Shown here: positions 12,301 through 24,200 of the stretch, piece after piece
Layout of the letters: each line of letters starts with the position of its first letter
How positions within the stretch are numbered: position 1 is the first letter of the stretch
From: Sarcocystis neurona
Taxonomy: Eukaryota > Apicomplexa > Conoidasida > Eucoccidiorida > Sarcocystidae
Direction of reading: 5' to 3'
DNA: 64,000 nucleotides
Assembly: GCA_000727475.1 (NCBI GenBank)
Contig: KL647291.1
Location: 1,675,336 to 1,739,335 of the forward strand
Position numbers and translations under genes: made by a program
Notes under the pieces: model-generated
Database searches by the model: none
Told to the model about the DNA's origin: nothing
Seen by the model: only the letters and a program-made list of their open reading frames with translations

Positions 12301-15300
12301 ACGCAAAACACTGTTCACATGAAAGGTCGTGGATATGTGTAGGACGTGCAGCCTGCCGCTGCTGCGTGCAAGCACCAGAGAAAAACGTGCGTCTCGCTGA
12401 ACCGCGTAGGATGAGCGTTGGGGAGTTTTTCATATGTCAAGTGGTGGGATGCGCTGTTGCTGCTGCCGGCGGCGTGCACGAAGGACCACGATGTGTAAAC
12501 ACGCGCAGATTTTCTCGACGCTAGAGAAGCACAGGGGACGGGTCCCGCGTAGGGCGCTCCGCATAGAGGGCTGCTAGGTTTTCTGCTCTCTGCGTGCGCG
12601 AAAAAAAGGACTGGGGAGTTAAATGACTTCTTTTTTGAAGAGGGAAGAGGCAGACCAGCATCAACCTGGACATTTCATCAAACGAACAAAGAGGCGTCAC
12701 ACGCGCATATTCCCTGATGTATACACGAGGACAGGGGCTTCACTGACACGAGACGAGCTGTCCTTCCCTCTTTACTGTTGCTCGTACGATTTTCCTGCAA
12801 GCCAGCGGAGCGCAGTCATGTATGTTTGTTTAATCCCTGCAAGAAACTGCTCCTCCCGTGCCTGCTCAGAAAAAAGCAAGCAACACCACATACACGTAGG
12901 TTGAGTTTTTGCCCACCTCTACACATATATGCATGTGCCACGGGAGACGTGTACACACTGGGACACACGTACATAATATCTCTGGCGACCTACGCCTCGC
13001 AAAGAAACAAAGAGATTCTTTCCAGCCAGTTCAGGAGCGCCGGCCTCTCCTCTATCTTTTTCTCCTCTCTGTTGGTTCACAAGTCTGCGTGTCTCACAAG
13101 ATTTTTGTTTCTCCTGGCTTTTTTGACGCAGCTGATGCAGCAGAACTGCGTGTGGCTTTTCTGCATGCGGCTTCTTGACGTCTTGCTGCCGCAAGCATTC
13201 TGTGCATGAGGGGGGTGGGGGGGGAAATCTAGGCAGCTAATTCTCGTACCACCTGACTGCGACGCCCTGGTGTAGCAGGCGATTCGTCTGAGGGACTCAG
13301 ACATTATCTGTGTGTGTCTACATACAAAGAAACGCATGCACTGCATTTGTACGCAAGTCAATATCGAATCGTCTATCGAGCCTCTACATCGGTTGTTAAC
13401 TCAGCGTCTATGTAGGTGTGTACATTCATATATACATACGTGCGCCTACGTATATATATATATATAGACAGACATGTGCAATATCACGTGTGTGTGCATT
13501 TCTCTATTCGCAGCGGCTCACTGAATGTAGGCATCTTTACATATACATGTCTCTCTACGTATGTGTGCATAAGTATGTATATACGTATATATATATATAT
13601 ACATGTACGTGTGTACCACACATCTGTGCACATACGCAGATCAGCATGTGACGGTGCACTGAGGCGCATCGATTCATCTGCTGGGAAGAAGCACAGTTTT
13701 TCAATCGCTATTTGTGTGGCTTTCTTGAGTTGCCTACGCCTGCTCCTCCAGGCATGTCTGGATCTCCCGTTTGCAACCTGCAGGGCCAGGTCGTAGGCAT
13801 GCTTGCGAAGAAATTCCACGAATGCGGGTAAGACGTCCGGGGTCTACACACGTGTCTCTTTTTGTTACCACACATATCGCTGTGGGTAAACGTATACGAA
13901 TATGCTTGTGAGTATTTTCCCTGTGTCACTGTATGTATGTGTGTATATGTATGCACCTAAGTACATATATCTGTATACATATGTGGATGCACGTCCGTCC
14001 TGACTGCGCACGTACGTGTGTGTGTCAGACGTCGCCGTGGACCTCCTCCTCGTCTCACCTCTGTGACACTAGGCGCACACATCTATCGCTTTCTATGTAA
14101 ACACGCATACATTCTCGCCTACTTTCGGGCGTTGGTAGCGCAAGTTTATACGTGCAACCCAACTGTGGACACAACAAGACACGAAGCTGCCGGTAGGTAC
14201 GTGTGCGGAAATATGTGTACACACGTGAGCACACACAAGCATGTAGTCGGTCGATCGACGGCCGACAGCCTAAAGTGTCTCAGACGTCTTCTTTTTCCAT
14301 CTCTGCCTCGGTGCGCTTCTCTTACATAGAGAGCGCTGTTGCTCTTATTGCTGCAGGACGGCTGTTGCTGCTCAAAAACTGAGTTCGGGAAACCAAGTTT
14401 CCCTCTTTGTTTGTCAGTGTGTCTCCCTGTGTTGCGTGCGTGTCGGCAGCAGCGAACGAGACACCACGCGTGTTCAACACCTTCTGCTGAAGAACAGCCT
14501 CACGCCCAGCAGAAAGGCTCTACAGCGAAAAGAAGAAAGGTGCATCTGTGTGTGGGGGAGCACATCTGTTCGCACGTGTATACGTATATATATACATACA
14601 CGTAGGCGAAGGCAGATAACCATCTGTGCACAGGCGTAAGGATATGATTGTGTGGTGCGGGGGCTGCTGCTCGGCGTAGTTCTGAGACCGGTGGCGCTGT
14701 TGGTGAGGCGGCTGCGGGTGGCACCAACACTGTTGCTGCAGCCGCGTGAGGCGCTGCTGTTGGGCCCGAACGTTTCGTTGTGCGCGTGCCGCTTTTGCCA
14801 GTGCTACCGCTGCTGTCGTACGTGTTGCTGCTCTTGTCAGCGCTGCTGCTGCTGCTGCCGGAAGTGCTGCTGGTCCTGCCGGTGCTGGTCCTAACGGTGC
14901 TGCAGATGGACGAGAGGCTGCTGCTCCTCCCGTCACTCGTGTTCCTGCTGGCGCTGCTCCCACTGTTGCTGCGGGTGCCGCTGCTCTTGCTGCTTTTGCT
15001 GCTGGCTCGATTCCGGCTGCCGTTGCTGCATTGGCCGGTGCCTCTGTGGGTCCGCTGTTTGTTTTTGCAGGCTGGCGTTGCCGATTCACTTTGTTGCAAG
15101 TGTCGCCTCACAGTTGGCAGCCACCGGTGTCTATCGTCCGCCTTTCCTCGGTACGTGATTTGCCCATGTTCTCTCACAATCCTGAACTCGTGCGTGTATA
15201 TAGATATATATGCATATATGTGTACAAGGTGTACATGTCCACGTGTAAGTATAAATGTATTTGCACACGTGGACACGTTTGTGTATGTGTATGTGCGCAA

Positions 15301-18214
15301 TTGTAACAGGCATATATATACGGATATGTATATATATGCACGTATACACATACGTACCCAGGACACTACGATGTCAACTGTGATCTGAATACTACAGCGT
15401 AGGCAGCCTGCTACATTAACTGACCGCACTCCCATGCTGATGGCCAGGTAAGATGCTGCGCTACTATCCTCTGCCCCTGCATGCATGTGTATGTGTGTAC
15501 ATGCATAAATTTTCAAAGTAAAGAGTGTCCAACAGTCTTCCGTATGCGTGGCCGTCCACCTGGTGTATTGGCGTTAACGTGAGGAAGGTTGAGAAAAAGT
15601 GAACTAGAGCTTGCATCCGAGAGCCAGCCACTTCAACTTTTGAACACCTGCCAGATTCCTCTGCAACACCGCGACACAAACATTCGACCGAATGCTGCAG
15701 AGGATATGGGAAGAAAACCCTCCGCCTCTGGACCTGCGAGACACGTGCACGCCCTGATGTCCCCGCGCAGAATGACGTGCACTACACGTAGACAAGGTTG
15801 TGCGTATGCGTACCTACGAGTATCTGGATATTCATGAGTATATATGTGTTAGTCCACGTCTGGCGTAGACCCGTATACACGCATATACATATCACTCTCG
15901 GCATGTCTATGTGCACGCACGTGGCCATCCCTTCACGCCTATACACTTTTGTCCCCTTCTTTGTGTCTCTATCTATACATCTCTATCTCTCTCCCTATAT
16001 ACATATCTATATATGTATATATATATATATATATATGTGCGTAGACAGGCCTATGTTGACGGCATTCAGGTGGCAAATTTTACTTGTTCGGTGTCTCCAT
16101 CCACAACTGGTCATCGAGTGTTGCTGCTCTTCCTGCACCTTCAACGGCGGGGGTGCAGGCCTCCTGCTGCTAAACGAGGAAGACAGGTGCGCTGCCGTGG
16201 CTAGTTTCGCTTCTGAAACGCAAAGACAGCAGCAGCAGCCCTACGGGAGAGACGGCAGCCGAACAAGCAGTAGCAGGCGAAGAAACGCCCTAGTCATTGA
16301 TTCCGTCGTTGAAGGCAGCGCCGCTGCAGCAGCAGGGCTGCGACGCGGAGATGTACTCACTGCAGTTGATGACAGGCCGATTGGCTGCCTGCCTGAGGTG
16401 AGAGATCATTCTGCGTCCCTTTCTCTGTAGACGTACGCACGCATATCTGTACACTTGTACATCTCTGTATGTATCTATGCATGTATGTCTATACGTACAT
16501 GTATATATATGTATATATATATATATGGAAGAATACGTAGCAGCACCTCTGTAGTGCATATTAGAAGATGCCGTACAAGCACGCAACCAAGCGTGCCCTC
16601 ACGTGCGCGTCCTTCCGTGCCCGTGTACATCTTAGGGGCTGTACTAATTATTCCCCGAAATGCAAATGCATATGTAGGTGTTGCGTAGATGCTGCATACC
16701 TGACCACGTGTGCAAACACGTATATACTATGTTAGTGTCGTGGGCAGTGCCTCCGTTGTAGCTGTCTCTCTGGTGAAGGAACTTCGATAGACAGACCCCC
16801 TTTATTGCTGCTGCCTTCTCTACGTATAAGATTCCAAGGTGCGTAGAGCGCTTTTTTTAACGAGTGTGTGTGTGTGGACGCACGTGTACAGACGCGCTTG
16901 CCGAAGTTCGTAAGCATCTGCAGAACCCAGCAGCTGCCGCTTCGTACGCAAGTCCACCTCCTGCCACGCAGATGTAGTGGGCCGTGTTTTTTGTAGAGAT
17001 GATCCATCACCAGTGCCAGTCCAAGAGACACGAAGGACTGGCTGCGTCTACATCTGTACTCGGTATACCCTACGCAGACGCGGACACACGTAGAGTCGGC
17101 CTACACATACGAAGGAATGTGTATGTATATATTTTGTCAGCCACCTATATATCTGTGCCGACTAAGCAGAGTCTGGTGCGGTCTGCCTCGGACATATATG
17201 TATATATATTTATATATAGAGAGAGAGACATAGATAGATACGTGGGTACTAGATAGGTAGATAGATAGATGGAGTTACACGTGTACCTTACTATGTAGAT
17301 CGGCTTGCCTCGTGTGTGCATGTGGATACCTGAGACCGAGGTGACCTACGGGTCCCGGACGACCTTCCGAAAAAATCGCTCTTCCATGTGACCGTCGCGC
17401 AATTAGGCAGAGCATCAACACTACTACTACTACTCGCATTACTGTTATATCTAGTGCTGCAGTCAGTCCTACGCAGGCCAGTGGTGCTTGTAGAAAAACA
17501 CTACTTCTCAGGCAACAGCAGCTCCAACCACAGCAACGACACTGATAGCAAAAACAACAGCTGCAACAATTTCCGCCTGCTTCCGACCGCCGTACGCGTT
17601 TACGGTTGATACGTATGTGCTGCAGTGTTGAGCTGCGGGTTCTACTAGACACCCGTCTTCTGTATCTGCCCTGCGTGGGTACCGACGTCGCAGTCCATAC
17701 AGAACTCCCTTTCGTCACTCGCTTCTCCAGCCTCCGTTGTTGCTGCTGCTGCTTCTCTTCCAGCTGCTCGACCACCTAACAGCAAAGCATCCCGACTCTC
17801 TTGTGAAGATCAGCGTCTTACGTGGACAACATCTCCTTAACTGCACGGTACGCCCACACACGGGTCGAAGTAGACGTAGATCTGTCCATACGGATAGATG
17901 AGTGTGAAATGTTTTTTTTGTGGTTGTGATTGTATGAGTGTGTGTAGGTGTAGGTTTGTGTGCATCTGCGTGAGTGTAGTTATGTACGAGTGCATGTCTA
18001 CGCGAATATTTGCACCAGAACAGACTTGGATAGTTGTGTCTGAGGAGGCACGGACGGGTTATATGTAGCCTGTTGATGACTCTCAGTGTCCAAGCAGATA
18101 CACTTGTATTGCTGTAGTGAAAATCAGGCAAGCAAAGCGATCAACTGCTACCCGCCGCAGGTAAAAGGACGTGCATATCACTGTCCTCTGATTCTTGTGA
18201 AAGACTGGCAGTGA
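361..18214 (+). CDS. HtrA/DegP-like trypsin-fold serine protease with C-terminal PDZ domain, 10 exons
   Basis: Exons inferred by homology and phase: 361-1390, 2146-2601, 5306-5386, 9183-9241, 10717-10837, 13752-13827, 15071-15150, 16159-16397, 17764-17847, 18128-18214. All introns are GT-AG and all phases agree, giving about 770 residues. Visible: a Gln-rich then Ser-rich N-terminus; the protease start VMQQIAPCVVRVYRV; LGSGFIYSPRG joined to LVVTAAHLF (catalytic His ~351); an Ala/Thr-rich insertion; ADVAVLQL (Asp ~498); GEVVIAYGAPQ joined to SVGVVGRVSQ; GMSGSPVCNLQGQVVGML (Ser ~585); LALPIHFVASVASQLAATG; and a PDZ domain at ~677-742 with VVEGSAAAAAGLRRGDVL. The complete triad suggests an active ATP-independent protease or chaperone of the HtrA family; localisation is not evident. 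The residue after Ser-Gly is Ser rather than the usual Gly. The frame is open from base 361 back to base 1, so the true start may lie upstream or in another exon. Confidence 0.85.
2602..5305 (+). repeat. Repeat-filled intron 2 of the protease gene with a ~296-base duplicated unit
   Basis: This intron contains at least two diverged copies of a unit of about 100 bases, near 2848-2975 and 3150-3265, with a period of about 296 bases. Shared landmarks are a TGTAACAC start, an AGCAGGYCCC block, a GCRAAGATTTRTAGATT block and a CACCCTGCAG block. A weaker third copy may sit near 2690-2770. TA and TATC microsatellites separate the copies. Confidence 0.7.
3861..4165 (+). repeat. TATG/TGTA tetranucleotide microsatellite tract
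   Basis: About 300 bases are made almost entirely of interrupted TGTA, TATG and TGTG units on the plus strand. It lies inside intron 2 of the protease gene. The long open frames here are Tyr/Met/Cys/Val-rich artefacts of the repeat. Confidence 0.85.
6010..6900 (+). repeat. Degenerate CAGCACT-type minisatellite field
   Basis: Nearly 900 bases of intron 3 are made of loosely repeated units of roughly 20-27 bases. Each has a core like AGCAGCACT followed by a variable CTNNTAT-like spacer. Individual units are too diverged for an exact period. There is no sustained open frame beyond its left edge. The same core recurs near 54290-54350. Confidence 0.6.
6960..7271 (+). other. Possible extra Ala/Pro-rich exon within the protease gene
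   Basis: A 312-base open stretch of GCT/CCT-type triplets is flanked by a plausible acceptor (cctgcag before 6960) and donor (g|gtacgcc after 7271). It is phase 1 on both sides, exactly like the intron 5387-9182 that contains it. Including it would insert about 104 residues, nearly all Ala and Pro and ending AAAEFSPDVV, between the Asp strand (LPSFSG) and the GQPLRPSQGEVV segment. This is a loop position where the protease already tolerates low-complexity insertions. It could equally be intronic CTG repeat that happens to be open. Transcript data would decide. Confidence 0.4.
8103..8350 (+). repeat. Minisatellite of ~65-70-base units
   Basis: Roughly four imperfect copies of a pyrimidine-rich unit occur in a row. 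Landmarks repeated in order are a GGCGGCC or TAGCGAC block, CTCTCTCTTT, a TAGACGAAA-like block, a TTTTTGTCTA-like block and a GACGACG block. It lies in intron 3 of the protease gene and lacks coding signal. Confidence 0.65.
9539..9640 (+). repeat. Short tandem repeat of an 18-base CAG-containing unit
   Basis: About five copies of a unit like GTTTGAACAGCAGGAGAG stand in tandem, with point differences and GAG/CAG variants. It sits in intron 4 of the protease gene. A similar TGAACAGCAGCAG unit is found near 54290-54350 in the other repeat-rich segment. Confidence 0.75.
13400..13625 (+). repeat. TA/TACG/TATG microsatellite cluster
   Basis: The 3' part of intron 5 of the protease gene contains several short TA runs and TATG/TACG-type runs, just upstream of the exon carrying the catalytic Ser. 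Similar clusters occur near 15190-15360 (intron 7) and 15960-16040 (also intron 7). Confidence 0.7.
14640..15060 (+). repeat. CTG-rich triplet tract in intron 6 of the protease gene
   Basis: Some 400 bases of GCTGCTG/CTGCCG-type triplets are open in two plus-strand frames (Ala-rich and Leu-rich) and in one long minus-strand frame. It ends in the pyrimidine tract and gtttttgcag acceptor that precedes the exon starting at 15071. Neither long plus-strand frame is the frame of that exon, so I treat the tract as intronic repeat. Confidence 0.6.
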
Positions 18215-21200
18215 AAAGAGGGAGGGATCAACTAGAGGGAGGGGACCAAGTAGAGAGAGGTTTCAAAGTGCTTTTCGAAGTTTTGAAGGTGAAGAGGCCT
18301 TCAATTTGAAAAACTGTTCTCTTCGCTTCTTGAAAAAAAATGTTGTGGCATACAATCCAACCACCGCATCACACAAGTGATATGATAGTTAGCATCCAGA
18401 CCTGGAGCACCTTGACATCTCTCAAAAAAGTAACAGGACTAAATTCTTGTTGAGCAACGTCTTGTTCTTACGAAACGAGTGACCGTGTCGAGACAACGTC
18501 CAGAGCGGAAGACTCGCATGAGTAGGGTTTCACGCCGACACAATAGATATACACAACACTTTGTGAAGATTTCCCCCCGAGATTTTTGAAAGTCGAAAGA
18601 AGTTCCTTCCTTGGACGTTTGTAACAACCAAAAGCAAAGCTTGTACACTAAGAAGGACTCCCGTCTACCAGACACGTGAGAATTATATTTGCAGCTAACA
18701 CGCAGCTGCCGCAGCAGGCGGCAGAGCTTCCACAGTGAGAAGATATATTAACCGAAGCAGCACAATCACAAGTTTACACGGACAGCTCTTAACTGCGTGC
18801 GGCGCGTACCGAGGCTTTCAAGCACAGTCTTCATTACACCAAAATGCGTCAGGGAGCAGGGACACGCTTCGTAAGGGCTGAAGTGTTTCCGGCGCGTGTG
18901 CGTCTCTCTGCGTACATCAACGTACTTCCATGTGGAACACATATTTGACAAGCACCTCTACGAGTGTGTGTCCACTTGCACCTGTCGCAACATGACAGTT
19001 ATTCTTATGTACAAGTCGTACTAAGTCACAAGGTGACAAGTTTATTCCGGATGACTATGCTCTTCAAGGCTGCGAGCTGCCTGGAAGGTCAAAGCTGACT
19101 GTAAGAAGGGCTCACCAAGTTTGTCTTCTGGCAACGTTTTTGTCAAGTAGTCCGCCTTCTTGGCCAGCTTTCTTGGCATTCAGACTCACACTATTGTCGC
19201 GTATGCACGCGTCGAGCGTGTGCCTGAATGCTGTCGCATCTGTTCTTGCGACCCCCTCGAGCAGCGCATGCAGCTGTGTATGCCGGTGTGGCTGAACACG
19301 ACCGACACACTTTACCTCTCTTTTTTTGAAATAAAATGCTGCCCTGGAAGCGTAACCCATGGAGTAGAGCCGGGGAGGAGGCGCTGTAGAGAGGCGTGCA
19401 ATCTTACGGATGTCAGAGTGTAAATACGAAGCAGAGGCACGGACCTGCAAAGCGACAGTCTTATTTTTGTGTAAGGCAAACGCTGTACGATCTTTCGATA
19501 CCTCGCGTTGCGCGTGTTTCCTTGAAAGCTGCTGCAGAACTCGCTGACGGTGCGTGTGAATGATGCAGGTTGCCTTAGGGATACGAGAGGTGTAACGTTG
19601 TTCGGGGGAGTGGTTCCAGCATCGGTGGCAGGAAGCTGCAATACTGTTCAACGCCAGCTGGCGTCCAGCCGACTTCTATGATGATGAAGCAACGGCAAAG
19701 CTCTTCCTTGGAAATGCCGTGTTACTCCGGACTTTTCAAAGCACAGAAACTTTCGATTAAAAGTAGACGCGTCAGCACGTATTGGATACCCGCAGTACAC
19801 GTGTGTGCAAACACACATGCCTTGGCGATGTTTTTCGTGAACTCGTGTCGCTTAGTCGCAGGGTTGATCGGTAGTGAGCCGGGTCTGTGAGAGATTACTG
19901 CTGGTCAGATTCCCTTGGCGTATCGTGGGCTTGCAGCGTCGTAGCTCTCTCTTTGACAAAGATATTCGTATGTGTCGCCTAATAACATTTGTGCGTGATG
20001 TGTACGTTGCTTCCTTACGCGTGTTTACGCGCACAGCTGCAGACGTTTGGGAGTTAGAAGGTCTCTGGAAATCTTTTGTTTCTCCCAGGTGCGAGTCGAA
20101 ATGCATAACTGTGTGTATTGGAGGGAGAACATTCATTCTGCAGCTTGTTCATTAGTAACCGATCAATGCCGCGCTGACCAGGAACGGCGGTCATTTTCTG
20201 TGGCAAGCAACTAGTGACGTGACTCTCGTGCCGAGGAGTGAGGAAGTATACACGTACCGTGCCCGCCACAATCGCTAATAATACGATGAACACAGAAGCG
20301 TGTTTTCTCCTACTCTCAAGTCGCGTTCACATGCGCACACTTTTGTGCGGTGCTGCCAGCCAGAGACGCAGGTTCGGTCTCACTTGCGAAAAAAACATAT
20401 CGCTTCTTCTTGAATGAGGCATTACGCCGCGTATGCCCCAATCAGGTGAAGACAGCTTGCATTTGACGTAGAAGCACCACAGCGTGACAAACATAATTCC
20501 AGAACCCTGCGCGGTACATATACATACATATCCGTATACGTGTTTGTGCGATGTATGGCATCAGCTTATAGTCTAGTACGCGTTGAAGGTACGCAACATA
20601 GCTGTGTGCCCGCCAACGGTACAGAAGAATGGCGGACAGTGTTAGAAATCCGCTAGTCACTGGCAGGGGGTGCGATGGGTCACTACGCAACAGGAGCTTT
20701 ACATTTATGTAGAAGCATAATATTCAGCTATTCTCCGGCACTCCCAAATATAAGGTAGAGCGTATTCCACAGAATTTGTAAGATGCAGGTCGGAATCGCA
20801 CACCGTGGACACTACGCCTCGTGTATATCCTAGCGACCAGCCTCTGATGCGAACTCGTTCACGGATGTACGTGGGTACAGCTTTCTGGGACCGTCGTGAA
20901 GAGGCAACAACGTAAGAATATGCATATGTGCCGATATTTGTATATAAATAAATATATATGTGTATATATGTAATACCTTTTCTGCATACAAGCCGGGTTG
21001 GTTAGCAGCCTTAATGCGCTCAGCCCCGACTTGGTAGGGCGCATGCCGTAAAACTGCTGTGCATATGTTTCGCCGGGGCGATCCTGTTCACCTGATTGTC
21101 CCCGCTTCTCTTACTTCCCATCTACGCAAAGATCGAGGGGGTGTTTGCTCATATACAATGTCGTAGGAGGACGGACACCCGGTGTTTAGTTACCGAATGA

Positions 21201-24200
21201 ATTTAATACAGTTAGACGTGAAGCAGTGGGACACTCACTGTTGTCATCCGAAGTAGCCTGCACATATGCGTATGCGTGCGCATATAAAACATTCACGTGC
21301 GAGTGCGTACGGATACCAGCGACACACCCAGCGACCTGTGTGCACACAGAGCGTTTGCAGCCTTTGATGTTTCCACTCAGAACACGACATTCGTCCTCTT
21401 CCCTGTCACTACTTCAGATTGAACCACGTTATCCTACTTTCGTCGAAAAGTGGATACACGCATGTATTGATACAGGAGATACACGCATGTATTGATGCAG
21501 AAGATAGTTGCGTAGGTGAGTCGGTAGGCCAACGAAGGACAGTGGACTTCTGTGTCTACCCGTAGTATGCGCGACAGTTGTCGTTCCACGAAAAACACTG
21601 CTTACAGTGCATCAAATGTGCAGTTTTTAGCGGATGCTTCCCTTTTGTATCTCTAGATCTAAATAAATACAGATCCAGTGTAGACTAACACATCCGTAAC
21701 CTACCAAGTACACAGAAACTGGGTACCTCAATATATGTGCTGCTGGGTCCAAGGATTTTGAGTATTGCTCCACATACTGAAGTGGCTGCGGTTGAGGGAT
21801 CCAGTAGACGTCAAAAACAGTTTTCCGTTCTGCGTGCCTCTACCGTTGTATGTTGTTTTCTAACATACGATTGTCTCCTAATACTAGCCCACACAGGCGA
21901 AGCGCACTCCTGTGGGCGCTCACTTTTCGCTTTGATCTTGCTAGACTAAGTCCATCAAAGCCAAAACAAAGCCTTTCATGAGGTAACTATATTCATACGT
22001 TTAGGTACTCTCCAAACTAAAACACCACAGGTCAACCTGTAATGCGCAAAATTATGTGAATGTGTCTCAGTGTGAGAAAGACAAAGTATCACAGGGCTAG
22101 ACCGCCACACGTGTATCTGCCTTTGCGGGAACAGCGGAAGACACGTCTACTTCTATACCACTTTGTGTGGTGCATTATAACATGTGACAATGCCTGAGGC
22201 CACGTACGTTCCTTTAGTGTATTCAAAAATGGACACAGCATTGCAAGCATGATTTTTCTTTCTAAGCCACAATCGCTCCAGCCTAACACACGGCAAAACG
22301 AGGCAAACTCTCCTGTCAGAAGGATAAGGGCCGTATGAGGGATTCACACATACAGAAGTTTCTAACCGCAGAAGCCCTGCAGAACTGCTTTGCACTGACT
22401 GAACATACAAGCCGAATGCTGGCGTGTGCAAATTATAGTGGGACAAGCGCTCTACTTCTCAAGTGACGCCTTTTGCACCCTTCTGCAGGCTCCGTGAGTC
22501 AGAATCAAGAGCAAGGGCCTCCGCAGTGTAGCAGTGAGCGTCAGAATAAGAGACGCTCAAGAAACACGGGGAAAGAGAAGAGGCAGGGAACGAACTACCG
22601 CGACACGTTCGAAGGTGCTCACTGTTGATTCGAAATATGCAGCTGGACGCTACAGCAAATGCCAAAGAAGCATACAATGAATACCGCACAACAAAGGGCG
22701 CTGGTGCTTACATTTAATGAGTTGAGAAGCCACCGCAGGAAGAAGGGAGTGTTCGTTGTTGCCTTCAAGCCTTGTCGCTGGGAGCTATTTCACAGTGGAT
22801 CTTAAAGGTAGAAGACAGCTGTTTCCGGTTGTAGTGTCGCGATTTTCATCAGTAACAAGGCATCGTGTTTTATGATTTTGAATGTCAAGACCGACAGCAT
22901 ACCACGTAAAAATGTGTGTAGGTAAGACAGCCAACACCCCGGCGGAAGAGAAAGAATGTTCTAGGCCCCATGTGGCACGCGGTAGTCCATTAAAAACAAA
23001 GTCTCACTATACTTGTTTCCACAATACGTTATTAGGTACAACCTTCTCACGAAACGCTATACTAATGTACAACATGTGTACCTTCTTTCGCCAGTGTGCC
23101 TTCCCGGGGATAAGTTCTTTCCCTTGGATGGATACCAGTGTTGTGTTTCTTAGAAATCTAATTCGTGTGGGCAGAGCATAAGCCACATTTACATCTGCAA
23201 GTCTGAGGAACATGATTGACAAACGCACACGTATACACATTCAAATGCTACATCGTGTAGAATACCAAAAACTTTATCTGTACTCAACGCAATCCTGCAA
23301 GTACAGTGGAGTAAAGGAGAACACCTCCGAAGGTCCCACAACCGCAGCACTCACTTCCTAGTGAAGCCTCCACACACATTGGAAGTTAACGGCTTTTCGC
23401 CAGCAAAGGGGAATAATTTGCAAGCGTGATATTGAAGGAAAATACGGAGCGCTTTGCGATGACGGAGGACAGTGTCGTCCACCACCTGTGCACGTCTGAG
23501 GCGCGGTGAATGAATCAAAAGGTTAATTTTTTGGTGCATTCGTTCACGAAGGCGTAGTGGAAGAGCTTATTGCAGCATAGCTACTTTGACATTAAAAGGA
23601 GCGCTTATTGTGTGCGGAGCAGTCTTCACCCTCTAGAGATTGGTAGCTTTAGTAGTGACACAGGTTTCCATATACAATTTAAAAGACAGGCAGGATATAA
23701 GCGATGCCTTTCGTAGTCGTAGTCGCCACTGAAGAGGAGGTCAACCTAGAAGTCAAGCGCTACAATGTTTTTTCGGATAACGAAAAGCAGTGCTGCGCAA
23801 ATTCTAAACATACTCGTGAGAACGGCAGTTTAAATATCACATTATAAGTTGCGTATAGATCGAGCGGAAAAAAGTCGTTAGATACGTAGAACACATGGGA
23901 AACAGCTGCGCCATTCCTGAGAATAGGCTGCATGCTGTCAGAGACGAAGGGTTTCTTGCTGTCTTCATCGGGAGTTCAGTGAAGGCGCTATGAAGCGAGT
24001 GGACGCATACGCGTTTTGAGAAAGGTTGGAACCTGGCAATCTATTTTCTTCCTGTGGGAACCCGTGGATACAAAGAGTTGATCCATCGTACTGTTGTGCT
24101 CACGAAGAGGTACAGGTTCTTTTTTTTCCTCAGCGTGAAACTGCACAAGCTTCACATTTGTACGTCGTTATCTATCTACATGTATATACGTGTACATATA

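Noticed and set aside
14746..15306. Long Ala-rich and Leu-rich open frames before protease exon 7
   Set aside because: They are in frames different from exon 7 and consist of CTG triplets; no acceptor/donor pair was seen that keeps the protease frame.
19112..19651. 179-codon minus-strand open frame in the repeat-poor segment
   Set aside because: There is no recognisable motif, and the composition is not clearly coding.
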